Shown one piece after another: positions 1 through 15,100 of a stretch of 64,000 bases of DNA. The notes below the pieces were generated by a model. The model did not search any database and was not told the origin of the DNA. It saw only the letters and a program-made list of their open reading frames with translations. The translations under genes were made by a program, and so were the position numbers. Source of the DNA: Amphiura filiformis (Eukaryota; Echinodermata; Ophiuroidea; Amphilepidida; Amphiuridae); the NCBI RefSeq assembly GCF_039555335.1, contig NC_092637.1:41242726-41306725 (forward strand), given 5' to 3'. How positions within the stretch are numbered: position 1 is the first letter of the stretch; the number at the start of each line of letters is the position of its first letter.

Positions 1-137
1 TTAGTTGAAGGCTTCAGATTGGTGAAAGTGTACGTTCTTTGAGTATCATCTAGTTCCTGGTTAGTCACATATACAGGTTTTGAAGCCGAGTGAGTAAAAC
101 TAGGATCATATAATTTCTCCATCACGACTGCCTGGAC
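1..137 (-). CDS. Tie: Tie-like exon 12: second half of FN3 domain 5 (runs off window)
   Basis: Acceptor ATCTTAAAAACAG at 138 opens a phase 0 exon that fits the preceding donor. It ends in the F-strand pattern [10 protein letters not shown] at the window edge, as expected for the E-F loop of FN3. The reading frame is open to position 1; the exon continues outside. Transmembrane and kinase exons are expected further left. Confidence 0.8.
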
Positions 138-3100
138 CTGTTTTTAAGATGAAAAATGACCACACATTACGATGATAACAATGGGAAATAGTACACTCTC
201 TATTATAAATGAAATGTGCCCTTTCTTTACACCATACATTATTTGTTTTACAATTAATTTGACTTGTTTCAGTATTATTTATGAAATAACCAAAGCCCGA
301 GTCACCCACCCTTGCACAGTATTTTTATGGGACCTGCGAGCACATCAGATACACCAAATTGCACGCTGAAATCTGAATAGGAACACTAGAAATAGTGTTT
401 AGTATTGTGCCGTAAATATGCAAACCTCATCATTTACCCAAAGTAGGAATAATCCTCATGTCACCCAAAACCAAATGGCCCGCTCTAGCTGCAGCTTTCA
501 CAATACATTGTAGTGTATGTAGGTGGGATAAAAAGCTGACCTTTCGTATTGAAGATATGGATTTTCCCCCTAAACACACAAAAAATCAATATGAAAGGTC
601 AACATTTTAAATTGATCGTCGGCTTTTCCTCCCAGCTACATACACTTTAAGAATATATGTCTGATGTGCTCTCATATCCCACACAAAATACTGTCGAAAC
701 GCTCAATCCGCTCATTCCAGATCCCTTAAGTAAATCATTAGATTTATAATGTTTACTTCAGGGACTGTTAATGTAAAAAAAATATCATATCATATATATT
801 TAGTAATTTGCCTTAAAATTTCATATCGCGAATTAAGAAAAAACAAAACAAAAACAGAAATAAAAATCTGAATCTATTTATTTATTTATTTATCTTTTGT
901 TGATGTGGGAAGAACATTCCGTCGGGTCCATCACATAGTAACGTATCTTACGGATAACTGGTAAGTTCATTGCGGAGAAAAACGAGTTTGAAAAAAAATC
1001 CATATTTGTAATATGGCTGTGTTGTGATTTTGCACTAATTTCGAATTTACTGTATAAAAACTGTACCTAAGTGTTTAAAGCACCTTCTTGTATTATTTTA
1101 ACTTCACATTATAGCTTTTAAATGGGTAAAAACAATTCATTAGTTATACGTCAGTCAACATAGAGCAAAGTGTTTCACATAGTGGCGTATCGTACGATAC
1201 GCCGCTATGAGATGTACTTTTACTTTAAATACTTAATTTTCGGCTTTGGGACTTGGTGTAATTGAAGACAACGGTATTTGAAACTTGTATACTCAATATT
1301 GCAAATAATTACCAAAATTTTTCTAACATTAAGAATGAGCGTTTATGGCGTTTCGACAGTATTTTTTGTGGGACATGAGAGCACATCGGACATATCGAAT
1401 TTCATTCTGAATACGAAAAATGTCTTTCTGATATCAGATAATTTTCATTTTTTGAAATTCACGATATAATACAAGTTTTATGACAAATTATTACAATTTG
1501 ATATTTTTCACATTTTTGATATCAGTCCTCGAAGTAAATTTTATAAATCTAATGATATATTCTTTTAAAGCGTATGTAGCTGGGAGGAAAAGCCGATGAT
1601 CAATTGACAATTTTGACCTTTCATATTGAAGATATGGACTTTTTTCCCAAAAAGACCTAATTTTTTTCGGTGTTTTGGGAAAAAAATCCATATCTTCAAT
1701 ACGAAAGGTCAAAATTTTCAATTGATCATCGGCTTTTTATCCCACCTACATACACTTTAAGTATAAATCATCAAATTTATAAAGTTTACTTCGAGTACTG
1801 TTAAATATCAAAAATATAAAGTTTTAATCATTTGCCATAAAATGTGTATTACATTGCGAATTTAAAAAATCAAAATTATTTGATATCAGAAGGACATTCT
1901 TCGTATTCAGAATGCAATTCGATATGTCTGATGTGCTCTTATGTCCCACAATAAATACTGTCCAAATATTCATACCCCATCCCTTAATGGAGAATGCGGC
2001 TGGAAATTTGACTAATTATGGATTTATTACTCGGAAAATCAAAATTGCAAATGAGAAACATGTTATACTGACTTTGACAGTTTTGTTATGAGGGTGACGA
2101 TATTCAAAATGCAATCTGATATAACTGATGTGCTCTCATGTCACACAAACATACTTACTGTATATTTAGTGATAATCCCATTTGGATGTTCTGGCTCACT
2201 CCAGGATAATTTAATCGCTGCTTTCGAAACGCTATCAACTTTCAAAGTATTTGGTTCACTTGGTACTGGTGAATACAAAATAACAACATTCCACACGGTG
2301 GTGTTAATTGGCGATGTGTTTTTACGTTTAAGGTGAGAGGAAAACAATCTGGAGTTCCCCATTATTAGCTCGGCTACAACATTTTACGTAGTAGGAGGAG
2401 GGTTAAAACAGTGAAACATAGGTACCGCCGTTTTATTTGGGCCCACGAAAACGTGAGGTGATTATATTGGGCCTTTTCATCTTCCTTGTGTTAGCACTGT
2501 ATATACTCTCAGTCATCTGGGAAATAATCAATTTGTGATTTATTAAATCATATCAACTAGAAAGACCCACTGGTTGGTTCGATGTTATCACTGTTTGGGC
2601 CAAAACCTTTGGCCTTCAGGTGGGTTGATGATTTTGGATCCCAAACCATGTGACAGATTGTTCGGCTCGTACCCACACTGCTTCACTACACACTTTAAGC
2701 TAACTTATAGCTTGCGGCAATCGCTAGTGTACCCAAAGGATAAGCAATCTACGAGTGGTGCAGTGTACGGTGCCCAGTGCGCTGAAGATCAGGAGTGCAA
2801 AGAACTTTACATTGGCGAAATCGGCCAACCCTTGCAAGTCGCATGTCCTAAAATACACGGCAACGATTCAGCTGTCTCAGTTTTGACAAGGATTTGAAAG
2901 TCCAAATAGTCCCACAGTCAAATACCATGAAATTAAGAATTCCAAAATTTTATTTTTTTTTATGGGAATGTCATCTTTAAAGGCCTATAACTCAAAAACA
3001 TGTCTGGCGACTTGTTCCGGGTTTTGTTGGAGCTGGTCACATTTAAAGTAGACACAAATTTTGAAGTGCGATATTTGCGGGCACAGGAAACACCCAAGTA

Positions 3101-6100
3101 TGGCTAAGTTTATAAGTACGGTTTATACGTTCATCTGTGAAATATGTAGAGCAGGGAACTATTATTTCCCGGTGATATACTGCGCACAAAAAGTATCCGG
3201 TCACTTTAAACAAAATAATTATTATCTTAACCAACGACACTCAACATGAATCACCAAATAAAGTAATCGATAGATAGATAGGTCTGCGTAGGTCTGGGTA
3301 GTTTGATTCCTCACTCGGCATGATACGACTTTAAATCCCGAAATTACACCTGTTTGAATAGAGAACAAGGTTATTTCAAAGATGACAAATTAGGAATATC
3401 CTGAGCCAGGGACTGTGTACGGACTGATTACTACCTCCTCTTGTATCGGGTTCATTAAAGCATGACATATCAACGCTCACTCGTCGGCGTTTAGGGCGTT
3501 TCGAGAGAAAAGTCTATATAAGTTCTTGTCACTTTTAAGATGCTTTGTTTTTCATTCAAATTGGTATAATTTGAGAAAACCACAGCGAATGCGGTATCAA
3601 ACTACGCAGAACTGGCTTCTCCATAATTTTGACTACTCTATTTGGAAATTTAAGAGTATTGTCTTTAAGATATTGCTTTTGTTTTAAGTGTGCGCAGTAT
3701 ATATAAGACGTACAAAACAGAACGATGACTTGCCACACGTATGCTTATTACATTTAAATGAAAGAACTTTCGCAACAAACCTTTATATTAAAATAATTTG
3801 AAATCGGACTGATGAACTGTTACGTAAGTGATAAAATAAAACTGGAGAATTTTAAATAGAAACAGAATAGGTAACAGCATAATAATGGCAATTTTTCTAT
3901 TAAAAATGCCAAGATGTCTGTCTGATTAGCCCTATATAAAAAATAAAATAAAGACTTAGTACTTTGAGTATTAAAGTAAAGTATTAAGGTATAACTAGAT
4001 AAAACAAAATGAAAACAAACCTGCTTCTGTGGTTGATAATGACAACGTAAAGTACGGTCCGTCCCCCTTATCTGTCACTGCGCGAACTGAAAACGTGTAG
4101 TTTCTATACGGGGTCAGATTGTCAAAGGTGATATCTTCCAATCCGGTTGAATTTCTCATTGCTACAGTACCATCGCTTGCGTCGAACATGTAGAAGTAAT
4201 GTATTCGACCATTTCTATACCCACACGGAGGCTTTGACCATCGGATACTGATTTTGTTGGAAGAGATATAATAAGCCGTGATGTTTGTTGGATGAGATGT
4301 TGGACCTGTTATAGGGCAAAATATTTTTAACAGTTAACCGTACACACAACGGCGACACCATTTTTTCGGGTTGTGGGGGAATGTGAGATGCGTTGATTTT
4401 TTCTACAATTTCCATACGATGTGATTCAAGGTTAAGTTTACTCCTTATCTGCAATAAGCGATTTTAACTTACTTGTAGTTTCCGTAGTTCTTATTTCAAT
4501 TACCGGTTCCCCAGATCCAGCTTCATTATAGGCGATAACTGATAAAACATACGTTGAGTAAGGTAATAATCCTGATAGGGTTGATGAGAAACCAGTACCA
4601 GAAGGCGAGTAGCTTCCATTGTTAGCAACAGCTTCGACCTCTTGGCATTGATCTTTATTAAGCAATGTATACCGGACGTTATAACCAGTCTCCATGCAGT
4701 CGTTGTTTTCGGATGTTGGTTGCCATGTCAACCGGAGTTCAGACGATGAGACAGAGGCCAAGGTCAAACCGGTAATTTCTCCAGGGGCTAATAAATTACA
4801 AAAGAAAAATAAAGAAGAATTTATAATTAATAATAAAGTAGTGATGAAAAGTAAAGAATGCATTTGTTTACTGGTAAGCAACAACATATTCTAGAACGAA
4901 AACGTATTTAAAAAAAATACAACTTGTATAAGGGTTTCATCAACTATATACAATGTTTGAGTATAATCTGGAAAACCCAAATCCCACTAGATATGTTCAC
5001 GAACAATAATATTTGAAATGTGAAGTTCATGTGATGTTAAGATGTGTTTATCCATCTTCTTAAGAACTCTTACCGATTGCCCTGGTCAATTTCGTCAAAG
5101 GTTCTGAAAAAGAACCATGACCAGCATTATTTGAAGCCCGAACAATTAACCAGTAGTCAGAACATGCAGTAAGGTTTTGAAATGTCGTGGTTAATGATGA
5201 TGTATCCATAATATCTGTTATAGAAGTAGCGTCTTTACCAAGGATGTATTGATAATAGAGTCCGTCTCCTCTGATTTGACCACATGGTACAGAATCCCAG
5301 GTGAATGTCAAACTTGTTGAGTATATCCCAGGAGATGATATTACCGTAGGAGTATAGTTTGGTACTGATGATTATTGTTTATGGAATTAGAAAGTAATAT
5401 AATATTACAGATAATGATTGCCGCAAAGCAGTTTTAAAAATAAACATAACATTTCTGTTTATAATAATATCTAACCACGTTTTCATTAAATGAAATGCAG
5501 TGGCGTAGCTAGAGAGGTAACGTGCCCCGTGTTATGAGGGCCCCAAATCGACTAATTCAGAGGCCCTATTGTACATGTAAACGGGGAAAGTCAAAAGGCG
5601 TGCATTTCAACATAACTAACCGATTGAAGAATGAAACTGTATTATTACTCTATACGGTAGTGGTATTTGTACAGACTGTTTGCGCGCTTGGCGCACAATT
5701 GTTTCAGAAACGGGTAAGTGCCATTTTGTATCCTTCCCGCTAAGCGCAACATTCTCTACTTACGTCACTGTAAAAATGATACATGCTGGTTTATGGTCTG
5801 GTTATCTTTCTTTTTTGTGTCATGTTTTTCCTAAGATTGATCTGCAATCTTCTATAACTAAGAACTACGTACGTAGCAAGCACAAAACGTTTTTTGCTGA
5901 AACGTTTTATTATCGGGTTATTATAGAGAGGGTATAAAATGTTTTAATAACGTTACAAAAAACATTTTTGAATGGCAAAAATTTCATCATAATGTTATTA
6001 AAGAGTTGACAAAATATTTTGCAAGATGTTTGCTAAAAACATTTTACATAAAACGTTTTCAAATTGATGTTAGGCCCGACATTTAAATGCTATTAAAACG

Positions 6101-9100
6101 TGTTTATATTACGGTTATAACGTTTTTAGACAATGTTTTGTGTTTGCTGAGTACCTCAGTATGATGTATTCTTAGTCAGTGAGCGTGGTCTAGTCTGTAA
6201 ACACAAAATCTGCGCGAGTTTGGCTGTCATTTGACGACCCGATGTCGTCACAATTACTGATGACGTGAACACATTTAGGCGAGCGGGTTGCAGAAGTTAG
6301 TCTAGTCTATAGTTACAACTCGCACCCGATCGTAGTACGCTTTAACTGAAGGCGTGAACTACTAAACAAGTTTCGTTCATCGGCTGATGTTGTATGTTTG
6401 TATGTTTGTGCATGAAGGGCTTAGTTTTAAAGGTCCATAAGTGTTGGCCTGGTCAACTGGCAGATTTGTGTAGGAACTAAATACCAACAATTACTAAATG
6501 TTTAAATTAGGATTTGGGCTTGTCCTTACATATCACAATGCTCTTTTAGATGGTCAGGACCTTGGTGAGTTGGATACTTTTATTATCATGGATTATGTTA
6601 TGCCATTAAATACTGAGCTTGTGTAACACTTTTATGAATAAATCCAGATGTGCTGTTAACACTTTAATGCAAAGAACGCACAATTCACTCGAGAGATTGA
6701 GGAATATACGAACAATTTTGTAAACTATAATATTTGGCTCAAATCCGTAAAGAATTGGATTCACAATGGGTGTAAGGGTGCGTTTGTGTTATCAACAATG
6801 AGACCTATGCAAGTAAATGCCGCGCAAGTGATGCAGCAAAAGGCATTTGTCCCTTCTTCGCATCATGAACTATTCTATGGGTATGCCATATTACATCATA
6901 TTTCATGAGTAACTGATGGTCTTTGTAAGTATTTTGTCTTATCTACATAGTTCTCACCTGTCTGTTCGGTTATTGTTGCTACAGATGACGCCGTGCCCTC
7001 TGTAAATAATCGTGAATGTCTGGCAGTAACGGATATATCATATGTTGAATAATATTCCAAGTCCGAAATGGTTGCTTGTGATGCAGATGTATAAGATAAC
7101 TGTTCAGTAGGTTCATTTGTCAATTCAAGACACTGGTCTCGATTCGTCAATCTGTATTCCACTTTGTATTCTATAGCATGGCACGGATCAGGGGCTGAAT
7201 CCCATTCAACAAAGAAACTGTTTTCAGTTACTGATACTCGTAGATTGGAAACGATGAGTTGTGGGTCTAAAACAAATGATGGAAACATTAGCCACAGGTT
7301 TGTTTATTTCAGGACAAGAAAGAAAAAAAGAAACGCACAAACACAAACAAGAAGTAAATACAACAATGATTGATACCCAAATATGCAAGTTTACCGATGT
7401 TATACATAAATCAAGGTCTTTACCGAATGTGTGCGTATTAAAATAATATCAAAAACAAGAAATTTTTTTAGCTCTTGGTCTGTTGGCGACCCCGTGTCCA
7501 CTTCCAACGCATGGCATGCTGCGTGAATGTTGTCACATTCTAATTTTATGGTTGGCATCCACTTTAGAATTATAGACACTTTTAGGCCTCATAACTGCTC
7601 AATTATTGGTTAAATTGTTCGAGTAAAATTTTATACGTGTTGATTGTTAAATAAGCACTTAAGATTTAAACAGTCATTCAACACTTAAATAAACTCCTCA
7701 CAAAAAGTTTGGAAACTTTCAAAAACGGCTGTATAAATTATCAGAAATTTTTTGAAATTTGTCTCCATATTGTTTTATATCAGTGAAAACATTTTTATAT
7801 TCTGTCCACAATGACACCTCAATTGTGACGATTACTTATTCCACCGCTAAGTAATTTTCTTTGAAATACAGAGAGGTCCCAAAGAAAATGTGCCAAACTG
7901 ACCATTGTGTGCCCTCATCGCATTGCTTTGAATAAATGAACGCATGAATGAATGAGTGGGTTAATGCATGAATAAAATAATGAATGAAAGGTTGTTTGCA
8001 ATATGTTTTGAATTAAAGGTGCTAATCTGTTTTAAGAGAGATCTTGCTTGAAGAGTGGAATGTCATCTTTCAGGAGCGTGTGGCCAGGTTGATTAGAAAT
8101 GAGAAGAATATACAATACTGTTGTGATCGCATATGTGTTCTTTATTCGTTACTGATTTTAGGTAAGTGGCGATTGTTTTAATCAAACAGTGAGATATTCC
8201 TTTCTAATGTTAACTGATGCAAATGGCGCAGACAATGGCAGATTTGTGGTACATTTTGCTTGAGGTCTCCTTGTCTTCCAAAGACAGTTACTCAACAACC
8301 ATAAATTAAATTATGGTCACAGATGACGTGTCATTGTTGATAGGAAAGAACAATGTTTTCACTTTCAAACTTTCTGTCTTCCTCGGTGCCTAATGCCATT
8401 TCTAGGTATCCATTCTGTAACCCCGTTGGTCCATTTGATGTTCTAGCCCAGTCCAAGACCACTTCTCTTGTTTCACTGTCTGGATGAAATCGATGACCTG
8501 TGTCATGCTTCTGATCCACTGTGTTCTTCCTGTTTCCTTTAGTGATCCCGAACATGCTCCTTTCCATAATGTGTTGAGCCACTCTCAAATTGTCCATTCT
8601 TGTTCCATTATCTGAGTCATTATCTGAGCCGTATGTCATGACTATGAGGACACGCTGGTTGAAGACTTTCTTTTTTGAAGGTGTAATGGCATGTTGCTCT
8701 GCATCACCTCGTTCAATTTTCCAAAAGCACCCTATCCTGCGCTTACTCTCCTTCTTTCTTCAATAAAGAGGTTTTGCTCCTTTTGACAAATGTACACATA
8801 TTATTCTATTTCTTCTAGTGCTGTTTGGTAGAGCTGTAGTCGACAAGGCTGTTGTAGACGATATTGTCGACAAAGCAGTTTTCCTGTGAGTCGACAATCA
8901 TGGACTAATTGTCGATAAAGATTAGTCATTAAAAAGTATTAGAGATAAGCTTAAGATCACCATAATTTACCGTGAAATAACTTCTTGGTATAAAAAAACG
9001 TAATAATTGAGCACAATATGTACAATGTTCTCTTAGTTATGCCTTCATTCGTTTTCTGATGATTTTAAATACTTGACAAATTAACTTTGCATTCTTGGGT

Positions 9101-12100
9101 GTATGTAATTTACATCGTTGGCCTCGCTTTCAGATTTCCACTTCGATAACTCCGGGCTAATTGGAGTATAAAGCATGGCCAACCGCTGCCAACAGCAACA
9201 AAGTGATCAGTTGCGACAAAGTGAATAGGGTCATTATGTTGCCATTCGCGTATGATACCAATGAGCTCACGTTAATATGCCTGCTTAGGGTCTTTGGCTA
9301 GCTTTTGGTATGTGCTTTGAACATTGAGCAAAAACTCCATCTTAGCTTCATAGTCTCAGGTACCAAGAACTATTGTGGCACGGCCTTTGTCGGCCTGTAA
9401 GATTGTGATATTGTCATCTTTTTCAAGTTAACCAGAGCTTTATGTTCACCTTTTTGGTGTTATTAGACGGCACTTTGGATTCACGATAACATACGTTTGT
9501 ATACTTTGAGTTTCCGACGAGGCGAGTTTTCGACATGCTATACTTTAGTGTTTACGATCTATTATTTCATCAGACTTTCCCGCGGCGTAACGGCGTTGAG
9601 TCCCTTTTCTAGGGAAGATTACTCATTTTCAATCAGTATCCTGTCCAATTTATTGATGACCCATCTATTCTTAACTATGTTATTATCTTCCACTCGATTT
9701 TGAGCAAAAACTCCTGCTCGGCTGTCACTAATTTGCCGAACTTATCACGCTGTTAACATTCACTTTGTCAAATTCCAAAATCGGAACATCGTTGTAGTTT
9801 TGTTACGGATACTGCGTGCATTCCAATGACATACTTTTAGGACAGTCCAAGAAAGATAGTTGGTTGGATTTGTGTGAAGCTCCGTGTGAACATCATCGTG
9901 CTCAATACCAAGAGATAGTATGATTCTCCAAGTGCATGGGAAAGTGGTATTGCGCAAGGCATCATCTCTAAATTGGGTTAACTCACTTCAATTCGAATAT
10001 TGTATATTCCCTCATTTAACCAAATTTGGTACTCGGGATACGTATGTTGTTTTGTTGGTGCTAGACCAAATATAGACGAGTACAAGTCCAATAAGAATCA
10101 GATTCTGATTATTGATCACTGTACCATGGTGTGCAATGATAGCCATAGGCATTGTTACGATAGAAACCAGAGAAATTATGAGATGAAAAAAACAATACTT
10201 GCAAACTGCTTCTACTAAGTCTCAATTGAGCACTTTATTCAAAAGATAATCTAACTCTGATTAAAAATTTGTTATCACGCTCCTGTATTTGCAGTTGAGC
10301 ACTTTCTGATTATCTCCGATAGGCAAACTGATTCTGGGTTAGATTTTGGCTGTGTTGACACCATGGAAAGTATATCCATTCATATTCCCAAGAGATGGTA
10401 GTCAACCCAAAGCATTTCATCGTGTCGTCTGACAATTTCTAGGCATGAAACTCAGAGTAACGATTACCTATTAGATATATTGGTGCATATTTGGTGCTTT
10501 GGGTTCCAGAGACTGTTATACAGGCACTTTGCATACAAATAACAATTTTTTTAGTTTATTTCACAAGCTTGTGGCCAAAAAGTTTACATACCGTAATTAA
10601 ATTGTTGATACCAACCTTAATATAAACCCACCTGGACAAAATTCTTTTATCAGACCAGTCGATGACGTCACGTTGAAGTTGTAGTCAGGAGAAAACAAGC
10701 AATAATGTTAGTTAAGTATGTAAAGGTGCACTTTATCCATATCAGTAAGCTAACGTAATTTTAACTAATCGAACGAAAATAATCATTCATAACCATAACA
10801 AGACCGTCATATGACCACATATGGATTGACCAACTACACACAAAAAGAATAGTACATTTTAATGCAAATATTATTAAAATTACTAGAAACCTATGTACCT
10901 ATGTTCTCCCTACATTAGTATTATAATTAATATTATTGCTAGATTCAAGTTTTTCCGTACCATATGTTATGAAATACAAAAATTAAGTAAACATTACAAA
11001 TTTCGCGAAGAGGCGTTCACTGCCAACGCCATACGGGTTGTGTGTTACGACATTGTGCGGTAGAACGTCATAGTGCCGTTCACATCCAAACTAGTTTCCT
11101 ACACATCCAGTCGTCGTTCCTAGTATGCTTTTGATAGCCGCATACAGTCTGACCCGAGACTACATATTAACGCAATTGCAATACGCTCATGATGGCGCTA
11201 TACTGAGACAAATATATTTAAACAATATAGGAAGCACACATTGATTCACCAGAGAACATGAGAATAGATTTTCGGTCAATGAAAGTAATTATGAAACTGT
11301 ATTCAACAACAAAAGTTGCACTTTTCTAAATTGGCTATTTGTATGCATTAAAATGCGTAAATTTAACAAGTTTTTCATTCTAATTAAGGGATCCAAAATG
11401 AGCATTTATTGCGTTTCGACAGTATTTTTTGTGGGACATGAGAGCACCTCAGACCTATCGAATTGCATTATGAATACGAAGCATGTCTTTCTGATATCAA
11501 ATAATTTTCTTTTTTTTTAAATCACAATATAATACAAATTTTATGACAAATTATAAACATTTGATATTTTTCAAATTTTTGATATATAACAGTCCTCGAA
11601 GTAAATTATATAAATCTAATGATATATTCTTAAAGTGTAAGTAGCAGGGAGGAAAAGCCGACGGTCAATTGAAAATTTGGACCTTTTATATTGAAGATAT
11701 GGATTTTTTCCCAAAAAGAAAAAAAATCCATATCTTCAATACGAAAGGTCAAAATTTTCAATTGATCGTCGGCTTTTCATCCAACCTACATACACTTTAA
11801 GTATAAATCATCAGATTTATAAAGTTTACTTCAAGTACTGTTAAATATCAAAAATATCAATTTTAATGATTTGCCATAAAATGTGTATTAAATTGCGAAT
11901 TTCAAAAATCAAAATTATTTGATATCAGAATGACATTCTTCATATTCAGAATGCAATTCGATATGTCTGATGTGCTCTAATGTCCCAAAATAAATACTGT
12001 CCAAACGTTCATACCCCAGCCCTTAAACTTAAGGAAGGAACAGCTGTAACTTCAATGACAAATCTTGTGTTTATTGATTAATTTAACAAATGGACCAACA

Positions 12101-15100
12101 TATTCCTGGTTAGATGTTTTATACGTGTTTCATTGGTCATTCCTTGATTGGTTCAACCAACATTTATATGGGTGGCCGTTATCAAGACTCAACTTGTTAC
12201 AAGCGAACAAGTGAGGGACAAGGCCACCTTAAAGGACTTTGCAGCAAATTCTTGCAGCAGGCCGGGAACCAGCTTGACTAACAGGAGAGAAGAACAATGC
12301 TTGGACGCCATCTGACATGAAGGAAGGCCTATTCATTATTGAAAACATTAATAAGCTGCAGCATTCATTGTAATTTATTCACTGAACCGTAAAAACTGTT
12401 TTTGAATGTGCGAGACCAAAATCAAGAAAAGCATATATTTAATTAAATTAAATTATGCTTCTTTTTTGATTAAATTACTCACTTAAAGGGAAAAAAATGT
12501 CAAACACAAATTGAAGCATAAAAAGCCTATGTAGGAAAATGCAACTTTTTTTGGCCGAAAATTTCATATATGGCTGCATTATGCAATGATGATGATACAA
12601 AATTAGCAACAAAAACCCGCTCACTTGATGCATAACTAATCAGTCTATGTTTCAAACTTTAAAACAAGAGAATTGATCAAGCCGTTTTTGGATTATACTA
12701 AAATGTCTTAGGGGGACTTACTTTTTGGAACCGTTTATTGTTTACTTGTGTATGCTATAACCTAAACAGAGTTTGAGTTTGGATGCCTTTTTGAAGTCGT
12801 CATGGTGTATATAATTCGAACAGCAAGAAACAAACTCCATTATCATAAATACATAGTACCGGTACACTGTTTACTTTTTAAAGCAAAATTAAAATAGATA
12901 TTTTAACATGTCTAGTTCGATTACTACTCAGCAAACACAAACGGGAAATGCCGGGTTAAAGGGTATGTGAGGGTCAAGGGTATAAACGATTTTAATAACA
13001 TTAAAAGAACTTTTAAGTGTGAACTTAAAAGTACACACAGTGTTTTGCAAATGATATTTTACTATAGCATTTCGAATTTTGGTAAAAAATGTTGTTGTAT
13101 TATTTTTTCAGTATAACACGTTTTAACAAAGATTTTTCTTGATTTGTAAATAAACCGACATTGATAAGTTATCAAAATGTTTTAACTAAAACCAAAAAGC
13201 ATAATGCATTATCAGGTTTTAAAAACATTTTGGTGTTTACTGATTAGTATTCATAAGCAAAACACTTTAACAGCTGTTTAATGCAATGAAACAGCAATGG
13301 GGAAAATGACGTTGTACGAACTGCTGTTACAAATACAGCACAAATACAGCAGTACCTTAATGCATGGTTTTATAGGATATTGTTTGTTAATTATTGTACA
13401 TTACAATATGTAAAAATCTGAATATTGACCAAACTTGAAGGTGTCCTCCGCAGGACACCCTCAACTTTTATTTACCTTGACAATTCACTCCATACCAGTC
13501 TGGATGACATTGTCCACTCTGACATTCTCCTGTGTCTTTCAGACAGGTGACACCAGCAGCACAATTACATTCAGAAAGGCAATTGGCTCCGTAGAAACCC
13601 GGTTCACATACTATAGAAACAAACATTTTAACGCATGTGAAACATCATTATTTTAATACGGTGTAACAAAGACATTTGTTTCCAGTCAAGTTAGCGTAAC
13701 TACTGAGGGCGAATATATTGGTCAAGTTGGGAGATTCAGCGCTTGTAGATCGAAAGACAGCTTAGGCTAATATAAATTGGCACAGCATTCGTGATGGTTG
13801 TTGTTGTGGACCAAATAATAATAAAGTATAAAATATGTAGGCCTATGTCCGGCACATAGGCAGGGTGATTCTTTGTTGGATTATTTGATCATATATGCCA
13901 CCTCTTCTCATTTATCACTTTCTTTTTCTCACAAGTCTGAAACAGAGCGCTGTATGGGCTGACGAGTCGTACCGCAATGCGAACTTGGATGTAAGCTAAA
14001 GCTTTATATCATGTGTGTACATTGACGCAAATTCAAGTATATAGAAAACTTGGAAGTATATCTTTTTAAATTTGCCTCTGTATTTTGCAAACTAAAACAA
14101 GAATACTTTAATAAATACGAATATGAGGAAGGGCAGTAGGCCTACGTGAATTAATGCCAAGCATATACTGCAGTTACTGTCCATTTTCCTATACATAATA
14201 CACAGTACTCTCACCATTGACTCGTGACCTCTACAAACAGTGCATGTTATAGGTATATGGGCATTGCCTAATTAACGTTACTGTGTGAAAAATAACCGGC
14301 AAATATTTAAAGTACTCTCTGAAATTCTAGAAAATATAGTTTTGTAACAAGTCGTACATTTTTAGCTAATTTAGGTGTCTTGACAAGACTGCATCATGGA
14401 CAAACTGATATCGTAAAAGCCTCACCAGCGCTTACAAAAGTTATAAATGAACGCTGTACAATGGTTTATAGGCTACTCGTCACATAAGTCATGGGTCGAC
14501 CGGGCTAAAAATGCTGAGCTTTTGCGGGCCGAATGTGGCAACCCAAAATTTATGGTCGAGTGGGAGAAACCGATTAACGACAACTTCGGTGTTCTATTGT
14601 GTGCAATACGCTATCTGGTGAACAAATTCCAAGTTGATTTTTTAACGTCAACTCATTTAAAAATGAGTTATGGAATGAAGTGGGCCACAGTGCCTTTTGA
14701 AAGAGATCAATCTGTGAGGTTTTGTTACTTATGCCATCAAACACTATAACACATTAATCAGTGGCATATAAAAATTGGTTATTCTTTTGTTTTGTTTAAA
14801 TAAAATTGAAAAAAAAAAAAAAACATATCTCCCTACATGTTTGCGAATTAGTTCAGAATATATGAAGTATTGTTGAAGACCGAATTAAAAATACTAGTTT
14901 GCGTCTGACGTCCTGTCAACTAGACCAAAATGCCGAACTGTGCAGGTCAGCAACCAATCACGTCCGCCTTTGCCCTGACGGCAGACGCAAACTAGTCTTT
15001 TTAATTCGGTCTTCAATTATAGATAATTTATAATGAAAAATTCGTACCGCCATTGCAATCGATCCCTTTATACCCTGCAGCACATGAACAACCATATGGG

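Larger units (their letters stand above)
138..2158. other. Tie-like intron with two foldback element copies and a palindrome
   Basis: No exon signal found. It contains a rearranged copy (511-835) and a nearly full copy (1333-1983) of the TTAA-flanked foldback family, plus a short palindrome near 1167-1202. The rest is AT-rich unique-looking DNA. Confidence 0.6.
7267..13475. other. Large Tie-like intron, searched for a third Ig exon without success
   Basis: The 6.2 kb between EGF3 and FN3-1 is where vertebrate Ties carry a third Ig domain. I find no open, spliceable Ig-like exon here. It holds a LINE RT fragment (8,331-8,700), a Penelope RT relic (9,180-9,760), a LINE endonuclease fragment (9,780-9,960), a foldback element (11,388-12,022) and a repeat copy (12,928-13,250). 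Confidence 0.55.

Noticed and set aside
10620-10690. Exon-like minus-strand stretch ([12 protein letters not shown], then a GTGGGT donor) in the intron where an Ig3 exon might be
   Set aside because: No AG acceptor occurs within reach upstream before a stop codon.
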